From Thermosyntropha sp. (GTDB lineage: Bacteria > Bacillota > Syntrophomonadia > Syntrophomonadales > Syntrophomonadaceae): a stretch of DNA of 64,000 bases. The DNA lies in assembly GCF_017656155.1 (NCBI RefSeq), contig NZ_JACDOH010000004.1:124001-188000 (forward strand). The letters run 5' to 3'. A model generated the notes under the pieces. It was not told the DNA's origin and did no database searches. It saw only the letters and a program-made list of their open reading frames with translations. Every line of letters begins with the position of its first letter. Positions within the stretch are counted from its first letter, which is position 1. The position numbers and the translations under genes are program-made. This document shows, piece by piece, positions 47,008 to 56,083 of the stretch.

Positions 47008-47105
47008 GTTTCAAAGCTGTCCTTAAGCTAAAAAGCAAACAGGCTTTATAATTTAGAAAAAAAATGCTACAGTTTAAATAAAACCAAATAAAGGAGAAAA
47101 ATATT

Positions 47106-47750
47106 ATGATACCTTTGAGGGACAGCACTCCCAGTCTTTCCTTCCCGCTGGTTACCATTCTCATAATAATAGCTAATATTTATGTTTTTTATCTACAGAT
47201 CACCAGCGGTTTAATCGGAATGGAAGAAATGATTTACCACAAAGGTTTTATCCCTGTTAATTTTTTAAATAATCCTCTTTCAGCTCTCACTTATATGTTT
47301 TTGCACGGCAATTTTGCTCATATACTTTCCAACATGTGGATATTGTGGCTTTTAGGCGATAATGTTGAAGATCGCATGGGTAAAACACGTTTTATTATTT
47401 TTTACCTTTTATGCGGCATCATAGCTGCTTTAACACACTATTATATAAATCCGACCTCTCCTGTTCCGGTAGTCGGAGCTTCTGGTGCTATTGCCGGAGT
47501 TATGGGAGCATATTTTATCATGTTTCCCCGTGCAGGTATCTTAACTTTCGTTCCGCCCTTCTTTCTCCTAGTTTTTCCCGCCTGGCTTTACCTGGGGATA
47601 TGGATCTTAACCCAGCTCTGGTGTGGAGCCGGCAGCCTCATGCTGGGAACATGTAATTCCATAGCCTTCTGGGCTCATATCGGAGGATTTGTTTCCGGAG
47701 CAATTCTCCATCCTTTCTTCGTTCGTCAAGAAAGACCTTATTATTACTAA
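47106..47750 (+). CDS. Rhomboid-family intramembrane serine protease
   Basis: The 214-residue protein has six membrane helices, the catalytic Ser in VVGASGAIAGVMGAYF, the catalytic His in AFWAHIGGFVSGAIL and the conserved HGNFAHILSNMWILWLLGDNVEDRMG. Rhomboids cleave membrane proteins within the bilayer; the substrate is unknown. GGAG sits 9 bases before the ATG. It is followed by an AT-rich gap and a small gene. Confidence 0.95.
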   Translation: MIPLRDSTPSLSFPLVTILIIIANIYVFYLQITSGLIGMEEMIYHKGFIPVNFLNNPLSALTYMFLHGNFAHILSNMWILWLLGDNVEDRMGKTRFIIFYLLCGIIAALTHYYINPTSPVPVVGASGAIAGVMGAYFIMFPRAGILTFVPPFFLLVFPAWLYLGIWILTQLWCGAGSLMLGTCNSIAFWAHIGGFVSGAILHPFFVRQERPYYY

Positions 47751-47891
47751 TTAATTGCATATATTAGCAATTTTTATATAAAAATTTTTCGATTTACTTG
47801 TATTTTATAGTGAAAAATAGTACAGTCACTTTTGAAGCATACTATAATAAAAAACTAAAGTTTAACTACAGAAAGAATGGAGGTAAGAGAC

Positions 47892-48023
47892 ATGCAAAGG
47901 GAAAGAGATGAACACCTGGCCCGTTTTGTGGATGAAGCAGTAAAAGGTATAGAGGAAAGCTTAACAAAAAATAAATCTCAAAAAACCGGGATTTTAAAAA
48001 AAATTTTCAAAAAAAGCAAATAA
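47892..48023 (+). CDS. Small basic protein, 43 residues
   Basis: ATG at 47892, preceded by GGAGG 9 bases upstream, opens a 43-codon frame: MQRERDEHLARFVDEAVKGI, then a Lys-rich end ILKKIFKKSK. A good intrinsic terminator follows 2 bases after the stop, and a TATAAT lies upstream near 47840. Ribosome site plus terminator make it a real gene. The amphipathic basic tail could bind membrane or nucleic acid. No family recognised. Confidence 0.65.
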   Translation: MQRERDEHLARFVDEAVKGIEESLTKNKSQKTGILKKIFKKSK

Positions 48024-48025
48024 TT

Positions 48026-48050
48026 AAAAGAGGGGGAAATCCCCTCTTTT
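48026..48050. terminator. Bidirectional terminator
   Basis: AAAAGAGGGG and CCCCTCTTTT form a 10-bp stem with loop GAAAT. It ends the small + strand gene and the minus-strand fliD group from the other side. Confidence 0.88.
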
Positions 48051-48103
48051 CAGTTCTTCAAGTAGTAAAAAGCTCCTTCCTCAGCATCCTAGTTCTACTT
48101 TTT

Positions 48104-48301
48104 TCATACCTTCACATTAATATTAGCTCCTAAATGTGGCATAACCGCCCTCTCCATCAACTGAGTATTTACCTGCATAATCTTAAGCATATCATTCATT
48201 TGGCCTTCTGCCTGCTCCATAGCCATCTTTAAAACAGATACCCCAACATTCTGAGCCAGCTTAGCCTGGCTGAAAACTACCGAATAAGCTGCAATATCCA
48301 T
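48104..48301 (-). CDS. YjfB-type putative motility protein
   Basis: The 65-residue protein starts MDIAAYSVVFSQAKLAQNVGVSVLKMAMEQA, which fits the YjfB motility family (also seen under sigma-D control in Bacillus). Function unknown. It lies after a helical protein and fliD, as the last gene of that group. Confidence 0.85.
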   Translation of the reverse strand: MDIAAYSVVFSQAKLAQNVGVSVLKMAMEQAEGQMNDMLKIMQVNTQLMERAVMPHLGANINVKV

Positions 48302-48321
48302 AAAAACACCTCTTTTCAGTT

Positions 48322-48687
48322 TTAGGACATAACATAAGGTATAAGCTCATCTTCCATCATACTTTTCCATTCTGCAAAAACCGGTTCTAAACTTGTTTTC
48401 ATAAATTCCAGAGCCTTACCGGCATCATTCTCCTCATAAAACTTTACCATCATACTGAAAGCTTCCTTTAATTTTTCGTTTCCATTCCCAATTCTTCCTG
48501 CAGCTATGTCAGGACTCATAAATATTATACTGTTTTCAATGGCAAAAAAGGCTTCTATTGTGTCATGCAAAACCCCTATAACCGTTTCTGTCTCTAAAGC
48601 CTCCATTCTTTCTCTCATATAATCAAAAGCTTCTTGCATAGTATATAAGAGCTCTAAAATATTCCTAATCACCGTTTGATCAAGCAT
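48322..48687 (-). CDS. Helical protein of the flagellar cluster, unrecognised
   Basis: The 121-residue soluble, acidic, helical protein (MQEAFDYMRERMEALETETVIG; AIENSIIFMSPDIAAGR) lies between fliD and the yjfB-like gene. I do not recognise the family. Position suggests a filament-assembly or chaperone function. Confidence 0.6.
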   Translation of the reverse strand: MLDQTVIRNILELLYTMQEAFDYMRERMEALETETVIGVLHDTIEAFFAIENSIIFMSPDIAAGRIGNGNEKLKEAFSMMVKFYEENDAGKALEFMKTSLEPVFAEWKSMMEDELIPYVMS

Positions 48688-48776
48688 ATAACACCTGCTC
48701 TCCTGATTATTTTCCCATCCCCTTAGTCCATATTTCGCTTTTAAATAAAATTTTCCTTTTTTAAAGATTATTTACC

Positions 48777-50228
48777 TTAAGAAAGCTGAGCCATAAGCCA
48801 ATCGCTCTGACTCTGCATTCTAGCCAAGGCTTTTTCCATAGCTGTGAACTGTTTCCAGTAGCGCTCCTCTATTTCAGCCATTTTTTCCTGCATTTCAAAT
48901 ATTTTCTCAGTCTGCTCCAGAATTTCCTTACCCAAAGTGCTGTTATCAACCTTATAATCATCCCGTCCAGCCTTAGCTACAATACTGTTAATAGAATTAT
49001 TGACTGTATCATATAGCTTCTGGGCTATTCCATTTTCCGCTTCATTTGTAAAAAGGGCCATAACCCCTTCTATATCTTCACTCAAAGCTTCCCTGAGTTT
49101 TTCTTCATCAACATAGAGCTTGCCATGGTCATTCCAGGAAAGTGTATTTATACCTATAGAATTTAAGGTCTTGTAATTACTTTCAATTCCGGAAACAGCA
49201 TCCATCGCCGTCATGCGGATCTGGCTGTATATAGAGCGGAGCATAGGATCGGAATTTAAAAGTCCACTTCTTGCCTTTTCCTCCCAGAGCTCAATTTCAT
49301 TTTCCTTCATCTCTTTTTTCTGCTCATCAGTCAAAGGAGGATAATCGCGGTATCTTTTTTCGGTCAATTTAGTGTCAATTTTTTCCATAACCGCATTGTA
49401 GTTTTCAACAAATGCCTTAATCTTATCTACCGCTGCATCTATATCCTGGTTTACGCTTACCGTTGCAGTCCCCTTACTTTTAAGATTAAGGGTTAAGCCT
49501 ATAACCTTTACCTGATTGGAGGCAAAACTTATATCATCCCCACCGTTTATGCGAATTAAAGCATTTTGCCCCTGACTTAAAGTAACTTCACTGCCTTCGT
49601 TAAAAGTCCCTCCTAAAAGATTTTCCAGATTAGTTTTGCCGCCAGCATCACTTGCAGTAAACTTGATTGCTGCTGCATCTCCAGTATCAGCCGACATTAG
49701 AAAAAGCCGGTTCAAGTCCTCATCATAAACTGCCTTAACCCCAGTAGTATCGGCAGCATCATTTATCTTGTCAACAACATTCTGAACCGTTTCTCCTGCA
49801 CCTAAAGTTATCTCTGCGCTTCCTTTGCTCCCCGCAATTGTAAAACTTCCGTCCACAGCAGAAAAGCCATCAGCTGGAGTGCTTTGATAACTTGCTCCTT
49901 TAGCAAGCTGGACAACTTCAATTTCATAATTACCAAGTGTTGCCCCGGCATTAACACTTACTCCCTGAACAACTGACTCATCAGAGGAAACCACCTCGCG
50001 TGCAAGGAAAGAGCTCTGAAGCTTAAGATCAAAAACAGAATTTCGCAAAGCTAAAAGCTTAGTATTAATCTCACGATAATCGCTGCGCTTCCATTCTAAA
50101 AGCTGTTTTTCCTGAACTACGCGGTCAACTTTAATCTGCTCCAGGCGCATCAGGTCTTTTACAATCTTTTCAGTATCAAGGCCACTCGCTATACCACCAA
50201 AACGGATATTATTCACTCCATAAGACAT
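48777..50228 (-). CDS. fliD: Flagellar filament cap FliD
   Basis: The 483-residue protein has the FliD N-terminus (IRFGGIASGLDTEKIVKDLMRLEQIKVDRVVQEKQLLEWKR), a variable centre and the C-terminal coiled coil (WKQFTAMEKALARMQSQSDWL). It caps the growing filament and folds flagellin in place. The gene lies 33 bases after csrA. GGAGG precedes the ATG. Confidence 0.96.
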   Translation of the reverse strand: MSYGVNNIRFGGIASGLDTEKIVKDLMRLEQIKVDRVVQEKQLLEWKRSDYREINTKLLALRNSVFDLKLQSSFLAREVVSSDESVVQGVSVNAGATLGNYEIEVVQLAKGASYQSTPADGFSAVDGSFTIAGSKGSAEITLGAGETVQNVVDKINDAADTTGVKAVYDEDLNRLFLMSADTGDAAAIKFTASDAGGKTNLENLLGGTFNEGSEVTLSQGQNALIRINGGDDISFASNQVKVIGLTLNLKSKGTATVSVNQDIDAAVDKIKAFVENYNAVMEKIDTKLTEKRYRDYPPLTDEQKKEMKENEIELWEEKARSGLLNSDPMLRSIYSQIRMTAMDAVSGIESNYKTLNSIGINTLSWNDHGKLYVDEEKLREALSEDIEGVMALFTNEAENGIAQKLYDTVNNSINSIVAKAGRDDYKVDNSTLGKEILEQTEKIFEMQEKMAEIEERYWKQFTAMEKALARMQSQSDWLMAQLS

Positions 50229-50261
50229 CCGGCTTTCCTCCCTTCGGCAATCAAACCTGCA

Positions 50262-50528
50262 TTAATCTTCGCCTGAACCTTCTTTTTTCATTTCCCTGCT
50301 GTCTAAAAGCTGTTTCAAACTGCTCAAACTCTCTGCGTTTAGCAGATATTTGCTTGCTTCGATATTGGCTTCCTTTATATTTTCATATATTTCCTTGCGG
50401 ACAATGCTTACAGAGCGGGGGGCTTTAATTCCTATCTTTACCAGATCTTTCTGGACATCTATAATGCTTATTTCAATATCCTCACCTATAATTATGCTTT
50501 CTCCTTTTTTGCGCCCTAAAACCAGCAA
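50262..50528 (-). CDS. csrA: Carbon storage regulator CsrA
   Basis: CsrA begins MLVLGRKKGESIIIGEDIEISIIDVQKDLVKIGIKAPRSVSIVRKEIY, the complete RNA-binding core. The C-terminal extension is long (88 residues in all). In Firmicutes CsrA blocks flagellin mRNA translation and is itself bound by FliW, encoded 3 bases upstream. Confidence 0.97.
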   Translation of the reverse strand: MLVLGRKKGESIIIGEDIEISIIDVQKDLVKIGIKAPRSVSIVRKEIYENIKEANIEASKYLLNAESLSSLKQLLDSREMKKEGSGED

Positions 50529-50531
50529 GCT

Positions 50532-51002
50532 CTACTTCGCCTCCCCCGCCACACCTGATTTTTCCCCTTCAAAAGCATAAGGAAAAATAAAGTGCTTAGT
50601 ATTATAATCGGAATCTGCAGCAACAAACTGAAGTCCAATTTTATCTTTTACATTTATAATAAGAGGAGCGAGAAGATTAGCTGTAGTTTTCCTGTAATCT
50701 TCAGGAACTGTTAAAATCACAAAAACCTGAATATCGCCGGCATTTTCCTCCGCCTTAATCTTTCTACTTTCTTCTTCTCCCATCTTTATTTCATAGTCGG
50801 GAAAAAAAACAAAAGGGTCAGCCAGCATAAAACAAAGCTCAGGTGTCTTAAGAGATTGCATATAATAAAAAGGGGCTCCGCTTTCTACCGGAACAATGAC
50901 AAATTTCTTCTCTTCCTCAAAAGCCGGCAACCCTTCCGGAAAATTAATAATCATGTTTTCTTCTATCTCCATCTCGCCCAAAATCAGGCTTGCAATCTTC
51001 AT
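50532..51002 (-). CDS. fliW: Flagellar assembly factor FliW
   Basis: The protein has the FliW pattern INFPEGLPAFEEEKKFVIV, CFMLADPFVFFPDYEI and TANLLAPLIINVKDKIG. FliW sequesters CsrA and is released when it binds flagellin, giving feedback on flagellin synthesis. ATG at 51002 is chosen since GGAGGG is 6 bases before it; the open frame runs 11 codons further upstream without a ribosome site. Confidence 0.95.
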   Translation of the reverse strand: MKIASLILGEMEIEENMIINFPEGLPAFEEEKKFVIVPVESGAPFYYMQSLKTPELCFMLADPFVFFPDYEIKMGEEESRKIKAEENAGDIQVFVILTVPEDYRKTTANLLAPLIINVKDKIGLQFVAADSDYNTKHFIFPYAFEGEKSGVAGEAK

Positions 51003-51031
51003 AATTATCCCTCCAAAAATTGCACCTATCC

Positions 51032-51589
51032 TCAAGCTTTAATGTCTATTTTATCTCCTACCCAATCAATCTTAATATAATTTTGCTGGGCAATATAAAC
51101 TTCAACCTTCCCCGGTTCAAAATAATTTTCCACTTTTCCCCTAACAAGTTCCAGGTCAACCTGTCCCGGAATAAATTCTATTTCCACCGGGCGAACATCC
51201 CAGGTTATTTCCGGAGGCTGTTTAGGGACAGCAGTAACATTAAAATCAGCCGGCTCGCCAAATCCCTTTTCCGCCAGCTCTTCTATTGTTACTCCTTTTT
51301 CGATTGCAGCCAGGCTGTCTCCTTCTTCAGCTATATCTCCTATAGCCCTTAAAACCTGTTCCCTTCCTAGCTGCGCATAATAGCTTATAAAATCAGGCAA
51401 ACTTCTTCTCTCCACATCCGCAAAACAGCGGCGCTGGTCAATATAAACCTTAGGATGGGAAATATGCATATTAAGCTTCGGCTCTTTTATTTCCAAATTA
51501 ATCTTGGGAAGAGTAGTTTTAAGCGGTAAAAAAGGCTCCTTTATGTTAAGCCCGATTTGGACAAACTGCTGTTCAATTCTGAGCTGCAC
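51032..51589 (-). CDS. DUF6470/YviE-type flagellar-operon protein
   Basis: The 185-residue protein begins QLRIEQQFVQIGLNIKEP and has a beta-rich second half (PPEITWDVRPVEIEFIPGQVDLELVRGKVENYF). It is the product normally found between flgL and fliW in Firmicutes (YviE). Function unknown. It is preceded by a REP-like repeat. Confidence 0.85.
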   Translation of the reverse strand: MQLRIEQQFVQIGLNIKEPFLPLKTTLPKINLEIKEPKLNMHISHPKVYIDQRRCFADVERRSLPDFISYYAQLGREQVLRAIGDIAEEGDSLAAIEKGVTIEELAEKGFGEPADFNVTAVPKQPPEITWDVRPVEIEFIPGQVDLELVRGKVENYFEPGKVEVYIAQQNYIKIDWVGDKIDIKA

Positions 51590-51649
51590 AAATTCCTCCC
51601 CCCTCTTTTAAATAGCAACAATTGGGGTTCGATAACCTTTCAAAGGGGT

Positions 51650-51727
51650 AAAATTATTTCGAATGGAAATACTTTTAAAAATGAGAACCGTCCCCAAATT
51701 AAAATCTATTTCGATCCGAAATTTCTA
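51650..51727. repeat. REP-like repeat copy
   Basis: AGAACCGTCCCC (51684-51695) is followed by AAATTAAAATCTATTTCGATCCGAAA; a TTTCGAATGGAAA lies on the other side. It occupies the gap between flgL and the DUF6470 gene. Confidence 0.78.
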
Positions 51728-51753
51728 GTCCCCCAGCCTCCTCCAGATTTAAA

Positions 51754-52671
51754 TTAGCGGAGGAAGTCGACCAGGCTGGGCTGAATAATACGGGCTCCGG
51801 CAGAGAGAGATGCCCGGTAAACATTCTCCTGCATCTTGAGGTTCATAATAACTTCAGCCAAATCAGCATCTTCATTTTCGGCCAAAAGGCTGGTAAAAGA
51901 TATCTGGGTAGATTCGAGCCTGCTTTTCTGCAGTTCCAATCGGTTGGTTTTAGCCCCAACAACCGAACGGGCTGTCAGCATATCGCTCATCTTATCGTCA
52001 ATCTTGCTCAAAGCAGCACTTATCTTATCTAAGTTGCCGTTTTCAATGTCGCCTGCCAGATTATCAAGCAGGGTAAAAATCCCTTCCCTGGTATTCGTTC
52101 CATCATTAAAATCAGTAAAAAAATAATTCATATCTCTATTGGTTATATTCATCGAAATAACAATGCCTGTTCCTATCTCCAGCTCCAGATGCTCGTCATT
52201 TCCCACCCAGTTATCCGGGTTTGCCCCCTTGCTATAAGGCGGCTCACTCACGTTGCGTCCTCCAAAAACATGTTTTGTCCCATAGGTAGTATTGGCTATG
52301 AGCTTTATCTGTTCGTTAAGTTCTTTTACTTCATCAGCAATTGCCTTGTGAGCCCCCGGATCATTAGTCCCATTGGCTGCCTTTACCGTAAGTTCCCGTA
52401 CCCGCTGCAGTATCTGGGTGATATTATCCAGTGCGGAATCAGTAGTCTCCATAAAATTTATAGCCTCATTTATATTGGCTAAATACTGTTCCCCTTCTAC
52501 GATATTGGTCCTCAAACGAAGGGATTTTACCAGTCCTGCCGGACTGTCAGAAGGCATATTTATCTTTTTGCCGGTAGAAAGCTGACGCTGATATTTATCC
52601 ATCATACGGTAATTGTTGTTTAGGTTGCGCATAAGGTCATTTACCAGCATATTGTTGGTTATGCGAATCAC
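51754..52671 (-). CDS. flgL: Flagellar hook-filament junction protein FlgL
   Basis: The 305-residue flagellin-like protein has the N-terminal RITNNMLVNDLMRNLNNNYRMMDKYQRQLSTGKKINMPSD and a C-terminal helix (EVIMNLKMQENVYRASLSAGARI). It is the second junction protein (HAP3). It starts 12 bases after flgK. Confidence 0.96.
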   Translation of the reverse strand: MIRITNNMLVNDLMRNLNNNYRMMDKYQRQLSTGKKINMPSDSPAGLVKSLRLRTNIVEGEQYLANINEAINFMETTDSALDNITQILQRVRELTVKAANGTNDPGAHKAIADEVKELNEQIKLIANTTYGTKHVFGGRNVSEPPYSKGANPDNWVGNDEHLELEIGTGIVISMNITNRDMNYFFTDFNDGTNTREGIFTLLDNLAGDIENGNLDKISAALSKIDDKMSDMLTARSVVGAKTNRLELQKSRLESTQISFTSLLAENEDADLAEVIMNLKMQENVYRASLSAGARIIQPSLVDFLR

Positions 52672-52683
52672 AGCTTAACCCTC

Positions 52684-54594
52684 CTATCTTCCAACAATGC
52701 CAATGCGATTGACAATGACTTCCAATGATTCATCCATAACAGTAATATAGCGGGCAGCTGCATTGTAGGCGTGTTGGAATTTTATTATATTCGCCATCTC
52801 TTCATCCAAAGAAACTCCGGAGACCGACTGCCTTTTGCTTTCTAACTGGTTTAAAAGGATTTCCTGGCTGTCCACCATGCGTTTGGCTTCTGATGCCTGC
52901 ACCCCTTTGTTGGCAGTAATAGCCCGCCAGTAATCATCACATGTAACATAATTTATTACTCCGCTGTAAGATTTGTCTGCCACAAGGCTTGCTGTCATAA
53001 GCGGGGTTGAAATCGGCGGATTCCCCTTTAAAAGATTGAGACCTGTCGCATCAATTTCCTTAAACCTCTCTCCCCCGACAAATATCAGCTTATCTCCACT
53101 CAATCTGACTTCTATCAAAACATCATTAGCCTTCAAATCCGCATCTTCCTGCAGATATTTCTGCAGGGCGTAGGCTAATTCAGCTAAATCCCGGTAATTG
53201 GCAGGAGGGGTTAAAGCGCTGATATTTATGGTCTTAGTAACCGTAGTCCCTGCTGCCGGATCATCAACATAAGTAATCACTATGTCACCTGATATATTAT
53301 CATACGGGAAAGAAAGACTCCCCAACGAAGGGCTTTCAGCCCATACATACCTGTCATTCAAACTGTGCTTGAGCTGGGCAATCTTTAGAGCATTAGCCCC
53401 ATCCCCGAAATTATATTTTTGCAAAACGCCGGTGCTGTCATCCCATGTGCGGTAAGCAGCTGCTGCAATATTTTTGGGATCAACTGCAATATTCTGAGCG
53501 ACCTTTATATATTCTGCCCAGTCTTCAATGGCATTTATATCTGCTAGCGTATCAGGCTGATCAAAAAAGTTGATGCCATCTGGAAAAGTAGTCTGGTTAT
53601 TGAGGCTGAAACCTCCTCTATGCAGTTCATTGGTCCTGAGCACAATAGTTTTAGCCAAGGTATTGAGCTGCTCCATCATTTCCGGAACAATCTCCTTATA
53701 AGGCGAAGGGGAAGGTTCTTCTGCTCTTTCTGTCTTGCCGCGGACATCTAAAAGGCCTCTAAGCTCTCCTCCTTCGACATTAGCTCTTACCCCGGTGTCT
53801 TTCCAGATTACCATATGCATACCCTGAGTATCCTGCACCGTCCCCAGCTCATAATACTCTACTCCCTGCACCAGGGTGCGTCCGCCCATCTGCACTGCCA
53901 CCATGCCGTTTTGTTCCTGGACTATCTTAACCGATGTTAAATGGCTTAACTGATCCAACAAATAATCTCTTTTATCTAAAAGGTCATTGGGCTGTTTGCC
54001 GGCAATATTTATGGCTAAAATCTGCTGGTTTAAATCAGCTACCTGCTGAATAATCGAGTTGATTTCCACCACCTTTATAGCAACGGAGGCATTTACATCT
54101 TCCCGCAGCTCCTTAAGCTGTTTGTAAGTATGGTTAAAGGTGTCTGCCATAGCCATAGCCCGCTGAACCACGGTTGCTCTTACCGCTTCACTTTCCGGAT
54201 TGGCAACTAAATCCTGCCACGACTTCCAGTAAAGATCCATAACCGAACGCAACCCATCCTCAGAAGGCTCATTAAGAATGACTTCTATCTTGGATAAAGC
54301 ATCCTGCAGTGCATTCCAATAACCTGCTGTTTTATTTTCATTTCTTATCTGTTCATCAATAAAAGCATCCCTTATCCGCTGAATATCCTTAACCGTAACC
54401 CCGGTTCCCATCTGCCCTGCCTTGCCACTGTTCACCATAACAGGGGTATGATAAGGCCTCGTTGTCTGCAGATTTGCCACCTGCCTGGTATATCCCGGCG
54501 TATTGGTATTGGAAATATTATGGCCGGCAACCTCTAGAGCCGTCTGATGACTCATAATCGATCTTTTGCCTATTTCTATTCCAAAAAAAGACAT
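52684..54594 (-). CDS. flgK: Flagellar hook-associated protein FlgK
   Basis: The 636-residue protein has the start FGIEIGKRSIMSHQTALEVAGHNISNTNTPGYTRQ, the conserved DLNQQI region and the C-terminus VSLDEEMANIIKFQHAYNAAARYITVMDESLEVIVNRIG. It is the first junction protein (HAP1). It is preceded by flgN, probably its chaperone, by 23 bases. Confidence 0.96.
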   Translation of the reverse strand: MSFFGIEIGKRSIMSHQTALEVAGHNISNTNTPGYTRQVANLQTTRPYHTPVMVNSGKAGQMGTGVTVKDIQRIRDAFIDEQIRNENKTAGYWNALQDALSKIEVILNEPSEDGLRSVMDLYWKSWQDLVANPESEAVRATVVQRAMAMADTFNHTYKQLKELREDVNASVAIKVVEINSIIQQVADLNQQILAINIAGKQPNDLLDKRDYLLDQLSHLTSVKIVQEQNGMVAVQMGGRTLVQGVEYYELGTVQDTQGMHMVIWKDTGVRANVEGGELRGLLDVRGKTERAEEPSPSPYKEIVPEMMEQLNTLAKTIVLRTNELHRGGFSLNNQTTFPDGINFFDQPDTLADINAIEDWAEYIKVAQNIAVDPKNIAAAAYRTWDDSTGVLQKYNFGDGANALKIAQLKHSLNDRYVWAESPSLGSLSFPYDNISGDIVITYVDDPAAGTTVTKTINISALTPPANYRDLAELAYALQKYLQEDADLKANDVLIEVRLSGDKLIFVGGERFKEIDATGLNLLKGNPPISTPLMTASLVADKSYSGVINYVTCDDYWRAITANKGVQASEAKRMVDSQEILLNQLESKRQSVSGVSLDEEMANIIKFQHAYNAAARYITVMDESLEVIVNRIGIVGR

Positions 54595-54617
54595 TCTTCC
54601 CTACCTCCAAAAAAGAA

Positions 54618-55154
54618 CTATACCTTTTTGTCTATCAGGTTTATTCCCGGCTTAGAAACCTTTCCCCCGGCCGGATTATTTTTCTGACCGTAAACCCCGG
54701 CTTCATCTCCTTCTAAAAGAACCTGCACCGTTTCTATATACTGCAAGGCCTGTTCAATAAGCTCATTATTATGCCGGTTTAATCTCTGTAAAAAACTCAA
54801 GTTGGCTGTCAAAGCATCCATTATCTCCGCAAATTCCGGATAAAAAAAAGGAAAAGAAGCCTTTACCTGCTCTAGCATTTTGTCGGCTGTAAGCTCTTCC
54901 CTTTTAACCTGCCAGTAATCTGCCATTTTTTCCTGAAGCATTAACCGTTTATCTTCCCACGTATTTAAATTTGCCAGCAAGACATGCTCTTTGGGCAAAA
55001 GTTTATCCAACTCCTTAACATTATCTGCGATAATATACTGCTGCTTTAAGTTTCCGCATTCAATAAGGCTTTCTAAAATCTCATTTTCCTTTTTCAGGAC
55101 CTCAATTAATTCCCTTAACACCTTTTCCAAGCTATAACCCCCATACTTAAACAA
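54618..55154 (-). CDS. flgN: FlgN-type export chaperone
   Basis: The 178-residue helical protein fits FlgN (LREL...LKKENEILESLIECGNLKQQYIIADNVKELDKLLPKE). Its C-terminus ends in a short ordered-looking tail with GINLIDKKV. FlgN binds FlgK and FlgL before export. It overlaps flgM by 8 bases. Confidence 0.88.
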   Translation of the reverse strand: MFKYGGYSLEKVLRELIEVLKKENEILESLIECGNLKQQYIIADNVKELDKLLPKEHVLLANLNTWEDKRLMLQEKMADYWQVKREELTADKMLEQVKASFPFFYPEFAEIMDALTANLSFLQRLNRHNNELIEQALQYIETVQVLLEGDEAGVYGQKNNPAGGKVSKPGINLIDKKV

Positions 55155-55449
55155 GCTTATCTACAATAGCCCTTTCAATCATCTTTTCTGCCACTTCGCC
55201 ATCTGATATCATATAAGTTCCGGAGGATACCTTCTCTTTCAACTCTTCCACCTTATCCATCCTCATATCCGGCGCTTGTTTAACCACTTTTAAAAGCTGC
55301 TGCTTTATCCGGCTTTCATCTGATATCACAATGCTGTCTTTTTCCGCCTTATTAGTGGATTCCTTCTTATTTACCTTATTAGTCTCCAAGTGGCTTCCGT
55401 AAATACGCAGTATATTTTGTACCTGATTTTTAGAAATAATCATACACAT
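55147..55449 (-). CDS. flgM: Anti-sigma-28 factor FlgM
   Basis: The 100-residue protein has the FlgM C-terminal sigma-binding part: VVKQAPDMRMDKVEELKEKVSSGTYMISDGEVAEKMIERAIVD. It holds sigma-D until the hook is complete, so it controls the late flagellar genes. Two ATGs two codons apart are possible starts; the first has AGGAAGAA. It opens the flgM-flgN-flgK-flgL group, behind the yvyF terminator. Confidence 0.9.
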   Translation of the reverse strand: MCMIISKNQVQNILRIYGSHLETNKVNKKESTNKAEKDSIVISDESRIKQQLLKVVKQAPDMRMDKVEELKEKVSSGTYMISDGEVAEKMIERAIVDKLV

Positions 55450-55481
55450 TTCTTCCTCTCTTTCAGGTCTTGGTTATATTT

Positions 55482-55519
55482 TCGAAAAAAAAAAAAAAGA
55501 TTATTAAAGCCATAATCTT
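55482..55519 (-). terminator. Terminator between yvyF and flgM
   Basis: AAGATTAT (55497-55504) pairs with ATAATCTT (55512-55519), followed on the minus strand by about 15 T residues. The flgM group therefore needs its own promoter. Confidence 0.88.
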
Positions 55520-55602
55520 AAAAACAATCCACATATCTTTATTTTTCTCTTTAATACTCTTTCTAACACATATTTTTGCTTAAAATACAACGTCTCCAGC
55601 CA

Positions 55603-56025
55603 CTACTTCCTATCTGTTTCCCTGGTATACATTCGATCCTTTATGGTTCTCCCAATATTGGCATCCTTTTTGCCTTCAGAACCTTGACTTCCAATAATTC
55701 CTTTTATCTGGGCATCCATTTCTTTAATACACTCCGGACAAAATCTTCCCGCAGAAATCTTTTTGCCGCATCTCTCACATTCCAGTGCAGCAGCCAGCCC
55801 TTTAGACTGCAGTCTTCCTTCACGCAAAAATTGCAGAATCTTTTCTTCTTCAACTCCGGTTGCCTCTGATACCTCAAAAATAGTCGCGCCGGGATTATCC
55901 CGCACATATTTTCTGACAAGCAGATATTCATTCTCCTCTTCTTCCTGGCACTTCTTGCACAGATTCCGTCCCTGATAGGCAAAAAGACGTCCACACTTGG
56001 GGCAGTTTCTGAGATCATTAACCAT
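55603..56025 (-). CDS. yvyF: YvyF/TIGR03826 flagellar operon protein
   Basis: The 140-residue protein has zinc ribbons CPKCGRLFAYQGRNLCKKC and CERCGKKISAGRFCPEC. A helix-turn-helix-like segment lies between them (VRDNPGATIFEVSEATGVEE). This is the YvyF family that lies between comF and flgM in Bacillus and clostridia. Probably a regulator; targets unknown. Confidence 0.92.
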   Translation of the reverse strand: MVNDLRNCPKCGRLFAYQGRNLCKKCQEEEENEYLLVRKYVRDNPGATIFEVSEATGVEEEKILQFLREGRLQSKGLAAALECERCGKKISAGRFCPECIKEMDAQIKGIIGSQGSEGKKDANIGRTIKDRMYTRETDRK

Positions 56026-56083
56026 AAAAAACCCTCCTTTTAACTAAAAAGCTTGTCCAGTCTAATACCTTCATCAATCAAAT

